A stretch of DNA of 22,985 nucleotides, from the NCBI GenBank assembly GCA_964627045.1, contig CAZVIK010000045.1, positions 1 through 22,985 of the forward strand, in the 5' to 3' direction. Under the pieces are notes generated by a model. It ran no database searches. It worked only from the letters and a program-made list of their open reading frames with translations, and had not been told where the DNA came from. Below, piece by piece: positions 7,057 to 15,829 of the stretch (position 1 is the stretch's first letter; each line of letters opens with the position of its first letter). The translations under genes were made by a program, and so were the position numbers. This stretch comes from CAZVIK01 sp964627045. Lineage in GTDB: Bacteria; Acidobacteriota; Terriglobia; Bryobacterales; Bryobacteraceae.

Positions 7057-8121
7057 TTAGCGCGGGCCCAGACACAAGAGGGTCCCGGTTTCGGTGGCTG
7101 CCCAGAGCGCCGGGCCCGCCAAGGCCAGCCAAACGCGCCGGGCGGACGGACGATCGGCCACGGGCATTTCCTCCCATTCCGACAAGTCCCGGCTGCGAAG
7201 AACCCGCACGCGGCCACGATCCCCGATGCGAGTCGCGCCCACAGCGGCCAGCAGGGCGTTTCCATCGGCGTCGAATAAGACGTCGGTGACCGCGCCGCGC
7301 GGATCGCGGAACGCGCGCTCACTGCGGCCGGTCTTCCATTCGATGCGAAACACCTCGGCGGGGAAGTCGAACTCGCCTGCGAACTCGATCAGCCCGAGAC
7401 CGCGGCCGTCCGGCGCGAACGCCATACGGGTAACGCGCCCGAACATGGAAGTGACCGAGGCGCGCCATGTTGTTCCGCCGTCGCGCGTGCTGACGAAGAC
7501 GCCGAGATGAGGCAGTTCACGAGCGATCGCCGCTGCATCGGGACGCGGCGGAAGACTCGCGCCCGCGATCATGCCGGAACGGCCGTCGGCGAAGGCGATG
7601 GCTTGGTAAACCGTGTTTTCAACGCTCGTATTCACGGTCTCCGCGGCGGTGATCCGCGACCAGTTCCGGCCGCCATCGGTGGTTGCGAAGGCCGACTTGC
7701 GCGCTCCGACGGCCCAACCGGTGTTCTCGCTGATGAAATGCACGCGGTAGGCGTTGGCCGTCGCGTCGCTGTCGGGGAGCCGCTCCCAGGTGAGCCCACC
7801 GTCGCCAGTCTTGAACAGGGCGCGCGCTCCGGTCATCCAGCCGGCCGCTTCGTTCAGGAAAAACAAGGAGGTGCCTGCCTCGGGCAATGGATGAACGGTC
7901 CATGTGCGCCCGCCGTCGCTGGTGACGGCCGAAGAGGCCAGGCAGCGGGCGCCGCGAGACAGGCACCCGACGGCAACGCCGCGCGAGGACGACGCGAACT
8001 TCAGGTCGGCCAGTTGCCAACTCGAGCCCTTGGGAGCGGGCAGGGATTGAACCGTCCAGCGGTCCGCCCCCGCCGCACACAATGACGCCAGCAGCGCAAG
8101 TGCCGCCGCGCGCCGGATCAT
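7057..8121 (-). CDS. Secreted YCF48/BNR-type beta-propeller protein
   Basis: 354 residues. A signal peptide (basic start, hydrophobic core, cleavage near AAGA) shows export. The mature part repeats the Asp-box/YCF48 pattern: SDGGRTW (68-74), then GDGGLTW, TDGGRNW and RDGGTTW, each followed by a strand and a GWA-like turn such as TGWAVGA. These repeats form a propeller related to HCF136/YCF48 and to sialidase BNR blades. In bacteria such secreted proteins are usually of unknown function; sialidase catalytic residues are not evident. The start at 8121 is chosen because its ATG overlaps the TGA of the upstream GAF gene (ATGA), indicating translational coupling; a longer in-frame extension to 8229 would run back into the GAF gene and lacks a signal peptide at its start. 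Confidence 0.82.
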   Translation of the reverse strand: MIRRAAALALLASLCAAGADRWTVQSLPAPKGSSWQLADLKFASSSRGVAVGCLSRGARCLASSAVTSDGGRTWTVHPLPEAGTSLFFLNEAAGWMTGARALFKTGDGGLTWERLPDSDATANAYRVHFISENTGWAVGARKSAFATTDGGRNWSRITAAETVNTSVENTVYQAIAFADGRSGMIAGASLPPRPDAAAIARELPHLGVFVSTRDGGTTWRASVTSMFGRVTRMAFAPDGRGLGLIEFAGEFDFPAEVFRIEWKTGRSERAFRDPRGAVTDVLFDADGNALLAAVGATRIGDRGRVRVLRSRDLSEWEEMPVADRPSARRVWLALAGPALWAATETGTLLCLGPR

Positions 8122-8726
8122 GCGGCGCCGCTCGCCTTGGGGATGGCCGGAGGCGAGGCGAGCACCAACTGGGCATGATTGGCGGCCTCGACCGCCGCCG
8201 GGTCCATGCGCGCCAGCAGCAGCAGGCAACCGACCTGCTCGCCCACCATCGCGAGCAACTCCATCTCATTGCCGGTGTGCTGGTGCGGGGACTTGTGCTG
8301 CACGTTGATGACGCCCACCACGCGATCTCGCGCGACGACCGGCGCCGAGAGGAAGGCCTCGAACACGTCTTCGGGAAGGTCGCGAAATGTCTTGAACCGC
8401 GGGTCCTTGTAAGCCTCGCGCGCGATGGCCAGAAGCCGCCGCTCGCGCGCCACCCATCCGGTGAGGCCCTCGTCCATACCGAGCCGCACCTTGCCGAGGG
8501 TGGAAGGGTGCGGTGTGTTGGAGGCGCACAGCACCAGTTGGCCGCCGTCGAGCAGATACAGCAGGCAGGAATCGCAGGCCGTGTACTCGACCACCAGCCC
8601 CACGACGCCTTGCAGCACTTCGGCCAGGCTCATGTCGCGCACCATCATGCGGCTGATCTTGCGGACCAGGCCGAGCTGCTGTTCGGTGCGCTGTAGCCGG
8701 AGTTCGAGTTCCTTGGTCTTCGGCAC
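8118..8726 (-). CDS. GAF-domain protein with N-terminal coiled coil
   Basis: About 202 residues. A charged helix likely to form a coiled coil (PKTKELELRLQRTEQQLGL) is followed by a single GAF domain (about 25-170): ASLAEVLQ-like helix, CLLYLLDGGQLVL, GLTGWVARE, APVVARDRVVGVINVQ. GAF domains bind small ligands or mediate dimers. No kinase, cyclase, phosphatase or HTH output is attached, so this is a stand-alone sensor or adaptor. GTG 8726 is preferred because a CATAAT -10-like box lies 6 nt upstream and the sequence further upstream (to GTG 8837) does not look coding. It is translationally coupled to the secreted propeller gene, an odd pairing of cytosolic sensor and exported protein. Confidence 0.8.
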   Translation of the reverse strand: MPKTKELELRLQRTEQQLGLVRKISRMMVRDMSLAEVLQGVVGLVVEYTACDSCLLYLLDGGQLVLCASNTPHPSTLGKVRLGMDEGLTGWVARERRLLAIAREAYKDPRFKTFRDLPEDVFEAFLSAPVVARDRVVGVINVQHKSPHQHTGNEMELLAMVGEQVGCLLLLARMDPAAVEAANHAQLVLASPPAIPKASGAA

Positions 8727-8732
8727 GGTTCC

Positions 8733-8738
8733 ATTATG
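8733..8738 (-). promoter_or_regulatory. Candidate -10 box of the GAF gene
   Basis: CATAAT on the minus strand (5 of 6 against TATAAT) ends exactly 6 nt before GTG 8726, the spacing expected if transcription starts at the first base of the start codon. No Shine-Dalgarno is present. No clear -35. Confidence 0.35.
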
Positions 8739-8994
8739 GCACCGGACAACGGCGATTGTGACCGCTGGCATCCGCGTGCGCGGTACCCTTCCTGTGCCGT
8801 CGGAAGCAGTCGCGGCATGTGCCGAGACGCCCGTCACCGATCGCGCCCAGCCGGCACTTGTGAGCGCGCTCCGGTGTCCGGAGATCTTCAGCTAAGTAGA
8901 GCTGAGCTTGTTCTGACGGGGCCGATGACGGACGCGGGGAGCGCTTGCGGCGCGCGGAACGGGAGGGCTCGCTGTGCCCCAGGGGAGTTCCGGT

Positions 8995-9023
8995 TTGCCT
9001 TTTGCCGGGCGCGCCGTTAGGAT
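8995..9023 (+). promoter_or_regulatory. Candidate sigma-70 promoter of the bactofilin operon
   Basis: TTGCCT (8995-9000), a 17-bp spacer, then TAGGAT (9018-9023); each box matches 4 of 6. It lies about 60 bp before the bactofilin start, leaving a normal leader that carries the Shine-Dalgarno. Confidence 0.4.
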
Positions 9024-9071
9024 GTTTACAGCGGCCGGAACCGGCCGTCCAATGACGCCATCATTCGGCGC

Positions 9072-9078
9072 AAGGAGG
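9072..9078 (+). promoter_or_regulatory. Shine-Dalgarno deciding the bactofilin start
   Basis: AAGGAGG ends 8 nt before GTG 9087 but only 2 nt before the other in-frame GTG at 9081. The spacing favours 9087. Confidence 0.6.
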
Positions 9079-9086
9079 ATGTGCCC

Positions 9087-9650
9087 GTGTGGAACAAGCG
9101 TAAGGAAGAGGAGCACAGTACGCGGTCAATCGCTCCTCCGACCCCTTCGGAACTGGCTCGCGAGGGAATCCCCATGTCCACGATGCCCAGCCGGGGCGTG
9201 GAACCGGAAACCTCCCGCGGCTCGGCCTTGATCGGAAAGAGCCTGATGGTGAAGGGACAAGTGTTCGGCCGCGAGGATCTCACCGTCGACGGCGAACTGG
9301 AGGGAACCCTTGAATTGCAGGAGCACCGGGTGACCATCGGGGTGAACGGAAAGCTCCAGGCGAGCATCAAGGCGCGCGAGGTGGTCGTGCTCGGGACCGT
9401 GCACGGGAACATCGAGGCCAGCGAGAAGATCGATATCCGGAAAGACGCCAAGCTGGTGGGCGACCTGCGAACGGCGCGCATTATGATCGAGGACGGCGCC
9501 TACTTCAAGGGGAGCATCGACATCCAGAAGCCCGAGGTCACCCGGCCGCCGGTCGCGGCGCCGCGTCCGCAGACGGCCGCCGCGTCTGCCGCCGCACCGC
9601 AACAGCAGCCGCTGCCGGGAAGCGCCGCCCCGCCGGACGCCAAGCGTTAG
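9087..9650 (+). CDS. Bactofilin (polymer-forming cytoskeletal protein)
   Basis: 187 residues. After a polar, charged N-terminal tail, residues about 48-150 form the bactofilin domain: GKSLMVKGQVFGREDLTVDG, then right-handed beta-helix rungs with the repeating G-x-[IVL] pattern (ASIKAREVVVLGTVHGNIEA, KLVGDLRTARIMIEDGAYF). Bactofilins self-assemble into nucleotide-free filaments at the membrane and organise cell shape, peptidoglycan enzymes or chromosome position. The C-terminus is a disordered Ala/Pro/Gln tail. It is the first gene of a likely two-gene operon with the methyltransferase 22 bp downstream. Confidence 0.92.
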   Translation: MWNKRKEEEHSTRSIAPPTPSELAREGIPMSTMPSRGVEPETSRGSALIGKSLMVKGQVFGREDLTVDGELEGTLELQEHRVTIGVNGKLQASIKAREVVVLGTVHGNIEASEKIDIRKDAKLVGDLRTARIMIEDGAYFKGSIDIQKPEVTRPPVAAPRPQTAAASAAAPQQQPLPGSAAPPDAKR

Positions 9651-9672
9651 CGCGGGGAGGCGCTGCTAAAGG

Positions 9673-10380
9673 ATGAAGGACCTGCTGAAGAACTGGCTCG
9701 GGGGGGGAGCCAGTCCCTCCGCGGGGAAGTCCGCGCTGAGGCCCCCGCCCGCCGCCGTGCCGTCCGTGGCCGCGCCGGCCGGGCCGCCGGCGCCCGGCGC
9801 CACGGATGCCTACGCGCGCCACAGTCACGGGTTGGAGCAGTTTTTGTCCAGCATCCGGTCCGACGACCCGCTGCGCATTCTCGATGCCGGTGGTCTGAAC
9901 CAGGCCAACGTCGCGTTCCTCACAAGCCTGGGACACAGGCTGTACTCCGAAGAACTGCTACGCTCCTGGGACGACGCGGTGCGCGCCCGCCCCGGCGTGG
10001 AAATGCCGGAACTGACGGCCGCGTTCGTGCGCGACAGCCTGGGGTTTGCCGAAGCCAGCCTGGACGGCGTGCTGTTGTGGGACGTGCTGGAGTTTCTTCC
10101 CCACCCCTTGCTCGGCGCGTCGGTGGAGCGGCTGTATTCCATCTGCAAGCCGGGCGCTTACCTCTTGGCGTTCTTCCACGCCGATGAGAAGGCGGCCGAG
10201 GTGCCCACTTACTCTTACCGGATTCAAGACGCCGCGACGTTGGAACTGGCTCGCCGCCAGATGCGGCGTCCGGCAAGCCTGTTCAATAACCGGTCGGTCG
10301 AAAAGTTGTTTCAGCAGTTCCAATCGGTGAAGTTCTTCCTGACGCGCGATCACCTCCGTGAAGTGATCGTAAGAAGATAG
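9673..10380 (+). CDS. Methyltransferase-like protein (degenerate SAM fold)
   Basis: 235 residues. A short amphipathic helix (MKDLLKNWLGG) and a Pro/Ala-rich linker to about residue 43 precede a Rossmann-like methyltransferase core: LRILDAGGLNQANVAFLTSLG in the motif I position, LDGVLLWDVLEFLP in the motif IV position, and CKPGAYLLAFFH in the position of the strand after it. The usual GxGxG of motif I is altered (AGGLNQ), so SAM binding may be weak or lost. GGGGAGG (9654-9660) can serve as ribosome-binding site. The N-terminal helix may tether it to the membrane or to the co-transcribed bactofilin. Substrate unknown. Confidence 0.7.
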   Translation: MKDLLKNWLGGGASPSAGKSALRPPPAAVPSVAAPAGPPAPGATDAYARHSHGLEQFLSSIRSDDPLRILDAGGLNQANVAFLTSLGHRLYSEELLRSWDDAVRARPGVEMPELTAAFVRDSLGFAEASLDGVLLWDVLEFLPHPLLGASVERLYSICKPGAYLLAFFHADEKAAEVPTYSYRIQDAATLELARRQMRRPASLFNNRSVEKLFQQFQSVKFFLTRDHLREVIVRR

Positions 10381-10610
10381 ACTTCTCCCCGCTTCGCGCC
10401 GCCTGTGCGGGCCGCGTATCGAGCGATCACGCGCCGGGCTCCCCGGATTCAACTTGCGTCGCTGGACCTGACGACCAAGACCCTTGGCCGGGATCCTGTC
10501 TCAGCGGACCTGGAACGGCTCGTGGTTATCCGAAAGCGAATGTCCCGACGCCGCTGGTTCATTGGTGGTAAGGTAAGAAACGGATCTGGTCTTGGTCCGG
10601 GCGATCCGCC

Positions 10611-13343
10611 ATGTTTCGATCTGTGCTCTTCTACGTCGCGATTGCCGTGGCGCTGAACTTAGACGCTCAGGCAATTCCAACTTATCTCTTAACCACGGTC
10701 GCCGGCACCGTGAAGAACTCGGACGTTGCCGATGGGACGCCGGCCACTTCTCTGGTGTTCATCAATTCCCCCGGCATCGCCGCCGGTCCGGATGGGAACA
10801 TCTTCTTGTACGAGGCGGGCAGGGTGTTAAAGCTGGCCGGGGACGGTACCGTCCAGATCGTAGCCGGCTTGGGCGACGATCAGACGGGCTCCACCGGCGA
10901 TGGGTTTCCCGCCGTGCGTGCCAAGATCGTGGCCAACGACATTGCTCTCGACCCGGCCGGTAATCTCTACATGGTTGGGGAATACGGCGGCCGGGTTCGG
11001 AAGGTGACCTCCGACGGGATCATCCAGACCATTGCAGGCCGCGAACAGCGCGGCTTCTGTGGGGATGGCGGACCTGCGCTGGAGGCGTGTTTTGACTTCC
11101 CGGTGGCGATCGCCGCGGACGCGGCCGGAAACGTGTACATAGCGGACTCCATGAATCACCGCGTGCGGATGATTAATCCGGCGGGTATCATCACGACATT
11201 TGCCGGCAATGGGCAACAGGTTCTGGAGGGAGACGGATTGCCCGCCGCGCAGGCAGCGGTGGGGGCGCCCGGCGACCTGGCGCTGGATGGGGCTGGAAAT
11301 CTGTATGTCATCGAGAGGTCTTTCAACCGCGTCCGCATGGTGACGCCGCAAGGGGCGATTCGCACCGTGGCCGGAAACGGTACCAAGGGCTACGGCGGCG
11401 AAGGCGTCGCGGCGACATCCTCTCCCCTGGCCCCGTCGGGGATCGCGGTGGACGACACGGGTAACCTCTACATCGCGGAACACGACAACTATCGCGTTCG
11501 CAAGGTCACGCCTCAGGGCATCATCACAACCGTGGCCGGCACCGGTGATGCAGGGTTTCGCGGCGACGGGGGACCGGCGGCAAACGCCTGGCTGGAGCCC
11601 TACCTGGTGGCCGTGGACACGGCGGGGAACCTTTACGCCACGGCGTCCTTGCGAGTCCGCGAGGTCGCGCTGGACGGCATCATTCGCACTGTCGCCGGCG
11701 GAGGCACGGGGGACGGAGGGCCAGCATACAAGGCTAAACTGGGAGCGGTGGCGGATGTCGTCGTGGCGGAGGATGGCAGCCTGTACCTGGCCGAAGCGGG
11801 TTCGCACCGCGTGCGGCGTGTTGAACCCAGCGGCACAATCAGCACCGTTGCCGGCATGGGCATCGCGGGCTTTGCGGGCGACGGCGCGCGTGCCACCGAC
11901 GCGTTGCTCAACAACCCGAGCGGTATCGCCGTGGATGACGCAGGCAACATCTATGTCGCCGACACAGGCAACAACCGTGTCCGGAAAGTGGACCCGTCCG
12001 GGCAAATAACGACGATCGCCGGTACCGGCGTCCCCGGGCTTTCCGGTGACGGCGGCGTCGCGACTCTGGCGCGACTGTCCGCGCCCTCGGGGCTGGCGCT
12101 GGACGCCGCAGGCACCGTGTACATCGCAGACAGCGGGAACGACCGGGTTCGCCGTGTGTCGCCCTCCGGCATCATCGAGACGGTGGCTGGCTCCGATCCT
12201 GGGTTCAGCGGCGACGGTGGGCAAGCGACGCTGGCGAGGCTACACACCCCGGCCGGTCTCGCCGTCGACCAGGACGGGAACCTGTTCATTGCGGATTCGG
12301 CGAACGCGAGGATCCGCCAAGTCTCTCCGGGCGGGCTCATCACAACCGTAGCCGGCAGCGGTAGTGAGCTGAGCCGCCCATTGGGGGTCACCCTTGACAG
12401 GGACGGCAACCTAACGTTTGTTGATGGCGGGCGGCATCGAATCTACCGGCTGACGCCCGGCGGCGCGCTTGTGGCGATCGCGGGGGATGGGTCCACCAGT
12501 GGCATCAGTGGCGATGCTGGTCCTGCGTTGGCGGCTCAACTCAGCAAGCCGGGAGGCATAACGGCCGGACCGGACGGCGAGTTCTGGTTTACGGATTTCT
12601 ACACTTACGGCCTTGTGCGCAAGTTGCAGCCCGCGAATATCTTTCCGACTGCGGTTGTGAGCGCTGCGAGTTTCCGGCCGCAGTTTCTTTCTCCCGGTGA
12701 GATCATCTCCATTTTCTGGGCGGACATGGGGCCGGACGCGCCGGTCGTGGCGAACCCGGATTCGGGCGGAAGGTTCCCGACGTCATTGGCTGGGACGACG
12801 GTCCATTTCGAGGACCTGCTGGCACCCTTGCTTTATGTCGACCAAAACCAGATCAACGCGGTCGTCCCCTACGGACTGGATGGCCGACTGGGAACACGCC
12901 TGTTCGTCGAGTACGAGGGACAGAAGTCGAATGTTGTGGAACTGGCCATGGCTCCGGCCTCCCCGGCGCTGTTCACGTTGGGGGCATCGGGACAGGGCGC
13001 CATTCTGAACCAGGACTTCACGGTGAATTCCGCCGCGAACCCGGCCGCCCGGGGTTCGGTCGTCATGATCTACGCCACGGGCGAAGGGCAGACGGCGCCC
13101 GGTGGCGTCGATGGACTGGTGGCCGGCGCGCAACCGCCGAAGCCCTTGCTTCCGGTGAGCGTCAAGATCGGGGGCAAAGATGCGGAGGTAGTCTATGCGG
13201 GCGGCGTTCCCACCTTGGTCGCTGGCATAATGCAGGTCAACGCGCGCGTGCCCGAGTCCGTTACGCCGGGGAGTTCTGTCTTCGTCACCATCCAGGTGGG
13301 CGGCGCAAGCGGTCAGACGGGCGTGAAGATGGCGGTGAAGTAG
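10611..13343 (+). CDS. Secreted NHL-repeat propeller protein with Solibacter-type C-terminal domain
   Basis: 910 residues. Signal peptide in the first ~22 residues (cleavage near DAQA). Residues about 28-670 hold some 12 NHL-type blades, each near 55 residues, with the cycle TVAGxG, GDGGPA, P-x-G-[IL]-A-[VL]-D, GN-[LI]-Y-[IV]-AD, RVR-[KR]-V. They would form two six-bladed propellers or one long array. From about 675 the C-terminus reads SAASFRPQFLSPGEIISIF, LLYVDQNQINAVVPYGL and MIYATGEGQTAPGG, which I recognise as the Solibacter/Bryobacterales TIGR03437 domain, an Ig/IPT-like cell-surface module. Function of these abundant proteins is unknown; extracellular binding or adhesion is inference. 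Stands alone, with 230 bp of unremarkable sequence upstream and a convergent gene downstream. Confidence 0.9.
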   Translation: MFRSVLFYVAIAVALNLDAQAIPTYLLTTVAGTVKNSDVADGTPATSLVFINSPGIAAGPDGNIFLYEAGRVLKLAGDGTVQIVAGLGDDQTGSTGDGFPAVRAKIVANDIALDPAGNLYMVGEYGGRVRKVTSDGIIQTIAGREQRGFCGDGGPALEACFDFPVAIAADAAGNVYIADSMNHRVRMINPAGIITTFAGNGQQVLEGDGLPAAQAAVGAPGDLALDGAGNLYVIERSFNRVRMVTPQGAIRTVAGNGTKGYGGEGVAATSSPLAPSGIAVDDTGNLYIAEHDNYRVRKVTPQGIITTVAGTGDAGFRGDGGPAANAWLEPYLVAVDTAGNLYATASLRVREVALDGIIRTVAGGGTGDGGPAYKAKLGAVADVVVAEDGSLYLAEAGSHRVRRVEPSGTISTVAGMGIAGFAGDGARATDALLNNPSGIAVDDAGNIYVADTGNNRVRKVDPSGQITTIAGTGVPGLSGDGGVATLARLSAPSGLALDAAGTVYIADSGNDRVRRVSPSGIIETVAGSDPGFSGDGGQATLARLHTPAGLAVDQDGNLFIADSANARIRQVSPGGLITTVAGSGSELSRPLGVTLDRDGNLTFVDGGRHRIYRLTPGGALVAIAGDGSTSGISGDAGPALAAQLSKPGGITAGPDGEFWFTDFYTYGLVRKLQPANIFPTAVVSAASFRPQFLSPGEIISIFWADMGPDAPVVANPDSGGRFPTSLAGTTVHFEDLLAPLLYVDQNQINAVVPYGLDGRLGTRLFVEYEGQKSNVVELAMAPASPALFTLGASGQGAILNQDFTVNSAANPAARGSVVMIYATGEGQTAPGGVDGLVAGAQPPKPLLPVSVKIGGKDAEVVYAGGVPTLVAGIMQVNARVPESVTPGSSVFVTIQVGGASGQTGVKMAVK

Positions 13344-13394
13344 CGGCGGACGGTACCGTCAGCCTCGCCTGGCTCCGGCAGGACGCTCGCCGGT

Positions 13395-13955
13395 CTATTT
13401 CAGCCCGAGCTTTCGGCCTTGGGCCAGCAACTCGATCGACTCGCGAATCCGCCGGGCGCGCGTTTCAGGGCGCTTGGCGATATGCACCCAGGTGACGAAA
13501 TTGCGCCGCTGGGCCTTGGTCAGCGACTGGAAGCACTCCCGCGCCGCGGGGCGTGTCTCAAGGGCGCGTGCGAAGTAAGCGGGGAGTTCCGGGATCTCGA
13601 CCTGAGGTTTCCGGGCCGCTGCGTCCGGCGCCGTTTCTAGTCCGGGGGCGGCCAGCCGCCCTTCGGCTCGCAGTTCCGCCCAGCGCCGGCGGTTCGAAGC
13701 GGACCACACGCTGCCGGGCCGCCTCGGGGTGAACTTGCGCGCATACCGGCGCTCGTCGAGACGGCGGACCGTGCTGTCGATCCAGCCGTAGCAAAGGGCC
13801 TCTCGAACCGAATCGTCGTAGGGCAAGGAATCGACGCCGGTGTGCGCCTTGTGATAAACCAGCCATACCCCCGGGCTGGCCGCATGGTTCTCCCGCAGCC
13901 ACGCACGCCACTGGTCGGCTTTTGTGACGTACAGAGTGGCCAGTTGTCCCGGCAT
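13395..13955 (-). CDS. YdeI/OmdA-family protein
   Basis: 186 residues, full length for the family. Recognisable blocks in order: WLVYHKAHTGVDSLPYDDSV, EALCYGWIDSTVRRLDERRY, KFTPRRPGSVWSASNRRR, then the C-terminal OmdA-like helices FQSLTKAQRRNFVTWV and KRPETRARRIRESIELL. Members are annotated as bacteriocin-resistance or OmpD-associated proteins from limited genetic data, with no known biochemical activity. ATG 13955 is chosen because AGGAG lies 7 nt upstream; the in-frame extension to 14423 overlaps the upstream glycosyltransferase gene and is not coding. It sits 49 bp after that gene and may be co-transcribed without a functional link. Confidence 0.87.
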   Translation of the reverse strand: MPGQLATLYVTKADQWRAWLRENHAASPGVWLVYHKAHTGVDSLPYDDSVREALCYGWIDSTVRRLDERRYARKFTPRRPGSVWSASNRRRWAELRAEGRLAAPGLETAPDAAARKPQVEIPELPAYFARALETRPAARECFQSLTKAQRRNFVTWVHIAKRPETRARRIRESIELLAQGRKLGLK

Positions 13956-13962
13956 TGGAACG

Positions 13963-13967
13963 CTCCT
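13963..13967 (-). promoter_or_regulatory. Shine-Dalgarno deciding the YdeI-like start
   Basis: AGGAG on the minus strand ends 7 nt before ATG 13955. This supports the short form over a much longer overlapping reading frame. Confidence 0.65.
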
Positions 13968-14004
13968 GCCCCGCACTGCCCGTCGTGCCGGCACGGTGTG
14001 TTCT

Positions 14005-15732
14005 CTATGGCCGTTGATTCCGCAGGACCTCTCCGAGCCGGTCCCGCATGTCCACCCGCACATCCGGGCGGCCTTCTTCGAACGCCCCAAGCAGGCTGAA
14101 GACGCGGATCCGCCGGCCCGGCGCCGCGCCAACGCTGCCACATGGATAGGTCCCCTCCAGTTTCCACCGGTGCGCATATTGATCCAGGGCCGCTTCGAGC
14201 GCGCGTTGGTGGGCCCATTGCGGTTCCGCGCGGCAAGCGTCCAGGACCACCACCCGCACCGGCACCGATTCCAGGTAATGCATGGTGACTTCTGGGGAGC
14301 CGTGCCGCATGCGGTAGCCCGATCCCAACAACCCCATGCTGGCGAGCGACTTGGAGGCGCGCAGCACGAAGCGGCCTGGGCGGTCTTCCCGCTCGGCGAT
14401 CGATGTGATGAACTGCCCCTCACGCTCGGCGGTGTCGGCGGCGATCAACACGGCGGCGTTCCGCCACTCCGGCCGCCGCAGAAGATCGCCCACGACGTCC
14501 GCGAAGACGGCCGCCTCCGCCTGGGGAATCGTGAATGCCTGAAGGCCGAACGCGGCAGCCGCTACGGCTCCCACCGCCGCCTGTTTTTGCCACAGCGTCA
14601 GTCGGGCGGCCGGCACCCAACTGGCGACCCTGGCGATACCTTCGGCGGCGAAGAGGATCACCGCCGGGAGCAAGAGGGTTAGGTGCCGCGATCCCGCCGC
14701 CTGATGGATGAAGACCCTGAGTGCGAAAAAACTCACGATCATCGCTCCGGCGCACGACCACAACGGACCGGCCGGCTTACGGCGAATCGCGGGTATCAGA
14801 ACCCGGAACACGAAGCCCAGCACGGCGAGCGCAAGCAGGCATGCGCCCAACACTTCGGCCGACTCGAGCCAGGTCACGTTCGCCTTCCGCGGTGTGAACG
14901 TTGCTCCGCCCCTTTGCAGGACATACTCATGGCGCGCTCCCGGCGCCAGCCAGTACCAAGGGCCGCTCAACGCCAGCGCGATCCCGGCGGAGACCCAGAA
15001 ACCCGCGCGCAAAAACAGCCGCGGCTTCCGCTCCAACACTGCGGCCACCGGTGGAACCAGGGCCAGCGCGATGGCCGTGCCGTGAGTCAACAAGGCGAGC
15101 GAAGCCACAATGCCGAAGTAAGCCGAGTACCTCCAGTCGTCGCTCTCCAGATACCTGGCGAACAACAGGACGGCGCAGACGCTCAACACCGCCACGGGCG
15201 TATCCAGCATCACTGTAGCGGCGAGCCGCTGCACGATGGGAACGCAGATCAGCAACAAGCCTGCGGCGAATCCAAACCATCGTCCGAACACGCTTCCCAC
15301 GGGCCAAGAAACCGCGGCGGCCGATGCCGCTGTCCAGCACGCCATCATCACCAGCATCGAAGCCGTCGAGTGCGAGATCAGCAGCATCCAGACCGCTTCG
15401 ATTACATAAAACAAAGGCGGCCAATGGCCGAAGGCGACCCTCGGATAGTGCAGATAGTACTGTTTGGCGAACTCCAAGGGAGGGGACGGCATCCCGGCGG
15501 CGACGTAGTCCCGAATCATCAGACCGGTGATGTAGTGCGAGGCGTCGTCGACCTCCCGGCCGATCTCCGCCCCGTAGGCACCGCCGGCCACCTGAAGGGC
15601 GACGACGGCCAACACGTATACGAAGAACACGCCCGCCGCCGCCGCGCACGCACGCGCCTTCGCCTGGAACGGTCCGCGAACCCGCGGCTCGATTCCGGCC
15701 CGCACTCCAGAACTCACTCCAGCATCCGCCAA
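14005..15732 (-). CDS. GT39/ArnT-like integral-membrane glycosyltransferase
   Basis: 575 residues with about 11 hydrophobic segments between residues 28 and 410, then a soluble C-terminal domain of about 160 residues. The first loop carries EVDDASHYITG, the acidic motif placed as in the catalytic loop of GT-C enzymes, followed by the family hallmark HWPPLFYVIEAVW. LMLDTPVA-like and PWYWLAPG segments also fit. Such enzymes move a sugar from a polyprenyl-phosphate carrier to lipid A, protein or other extracytoplasmic acceptor; the acceptor here is unknown. TTG 15732 is taken as start because a TAGACT box lies 6 nt upstream; GTG codons at residues 6 and 10 are alternatives. The late soluble part might be periplasmic. 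Confidence 0.8.
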   Translation of the reverse strand: MADAGVSSGVRAGIEPRVRGPFQAKARACAAAAGVFFVYVLAVVALQVAGGAYGAEIGREVDDASHYITGLMIRDYVAAGMPSPPLEFAKQYYLHYPRVAFGHWPPLFYVIEAVWMLLISHSTASMLVMMACWTAASAAAVSWPVGSVFGRWFGFAAGLLLICVPIVQRLAATVMLDTPVAVLSVCAVLLFARYLESDDWRYSAYFGIVASLALLTHGTAIALALVPPVAAVLERKPRLFLRAGFWVSAGIALALSGPWYWLAPGARHEYVLQRGGATFTPRKANVTWLESAEVLGACLLALAVLGFVFRVLIPAIRRKPAGPLWSCAGAMIVSFFALRVFIHQAAGSRHLTLLLPAVILFAAEGIARVASWVPAARLTLWQKQAAVGAVAAAAFGLQAFTIPQAEAAVFADVVGDLLRRPEWRNAAVLIAADTAEREGQFITSIAEREDRPGRFVLRASKSLASMGLLGSGYRMRHGSPEVTMHYLESVPVRVVVLDACRAEPQWAHQRALEAALDQYAHRWKLEGTYPCGSVGAAPGRRIRVFSLLGAFEEGRPDVRVDMRDRLGEVLRNQRP

Positions 15733-15738
15733 CTGTCA

Positions 15739-15744
15739 AGTCTA
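15739..15744 (-). promoter_or_regulatory. Candidate -10 box before the GT39-like gene
   Basis: TAGACT on the minus strand ends 6 nt before the TTG at 15732, the leaderless spacing. No Shine-Dalgarno and no good -35. Confidence 0.3.
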
Positions 15745-15829
15745 CACACTGCCGCGGGCATGATGCACCATCCCGGCGCGGGCGTTCTCCGGGTCAGAGC
15801 GCCTGGCACGGCCTTGGAGAGAAAGACCG

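Noticed and set aside
10827..12224. 465-codon minus-strand ORF opposite the NHL gene
   Set aside because: Its repeats simply mirror the NHL repeats of the plus-strand gene, and its composition is unlike a protein domain.
13349..13360. Perfect 12-bp palindrome GACGGTACCGTC between convergent genes, also present at 10842-10853
   Set aside because: No T-run for a terminator, and the second copy lies in coding sequence. Two copies of a short palindrome in 23 kb are weak evidence for a site.
13956..14423. N-terminal extension of the YdeI-like reading frame
   Set aside because: Cys/Arg/Trp-rich, overlaps the glycosyltransferase in another frame, and a good Shine-Dalgarno supports ATG 13955.
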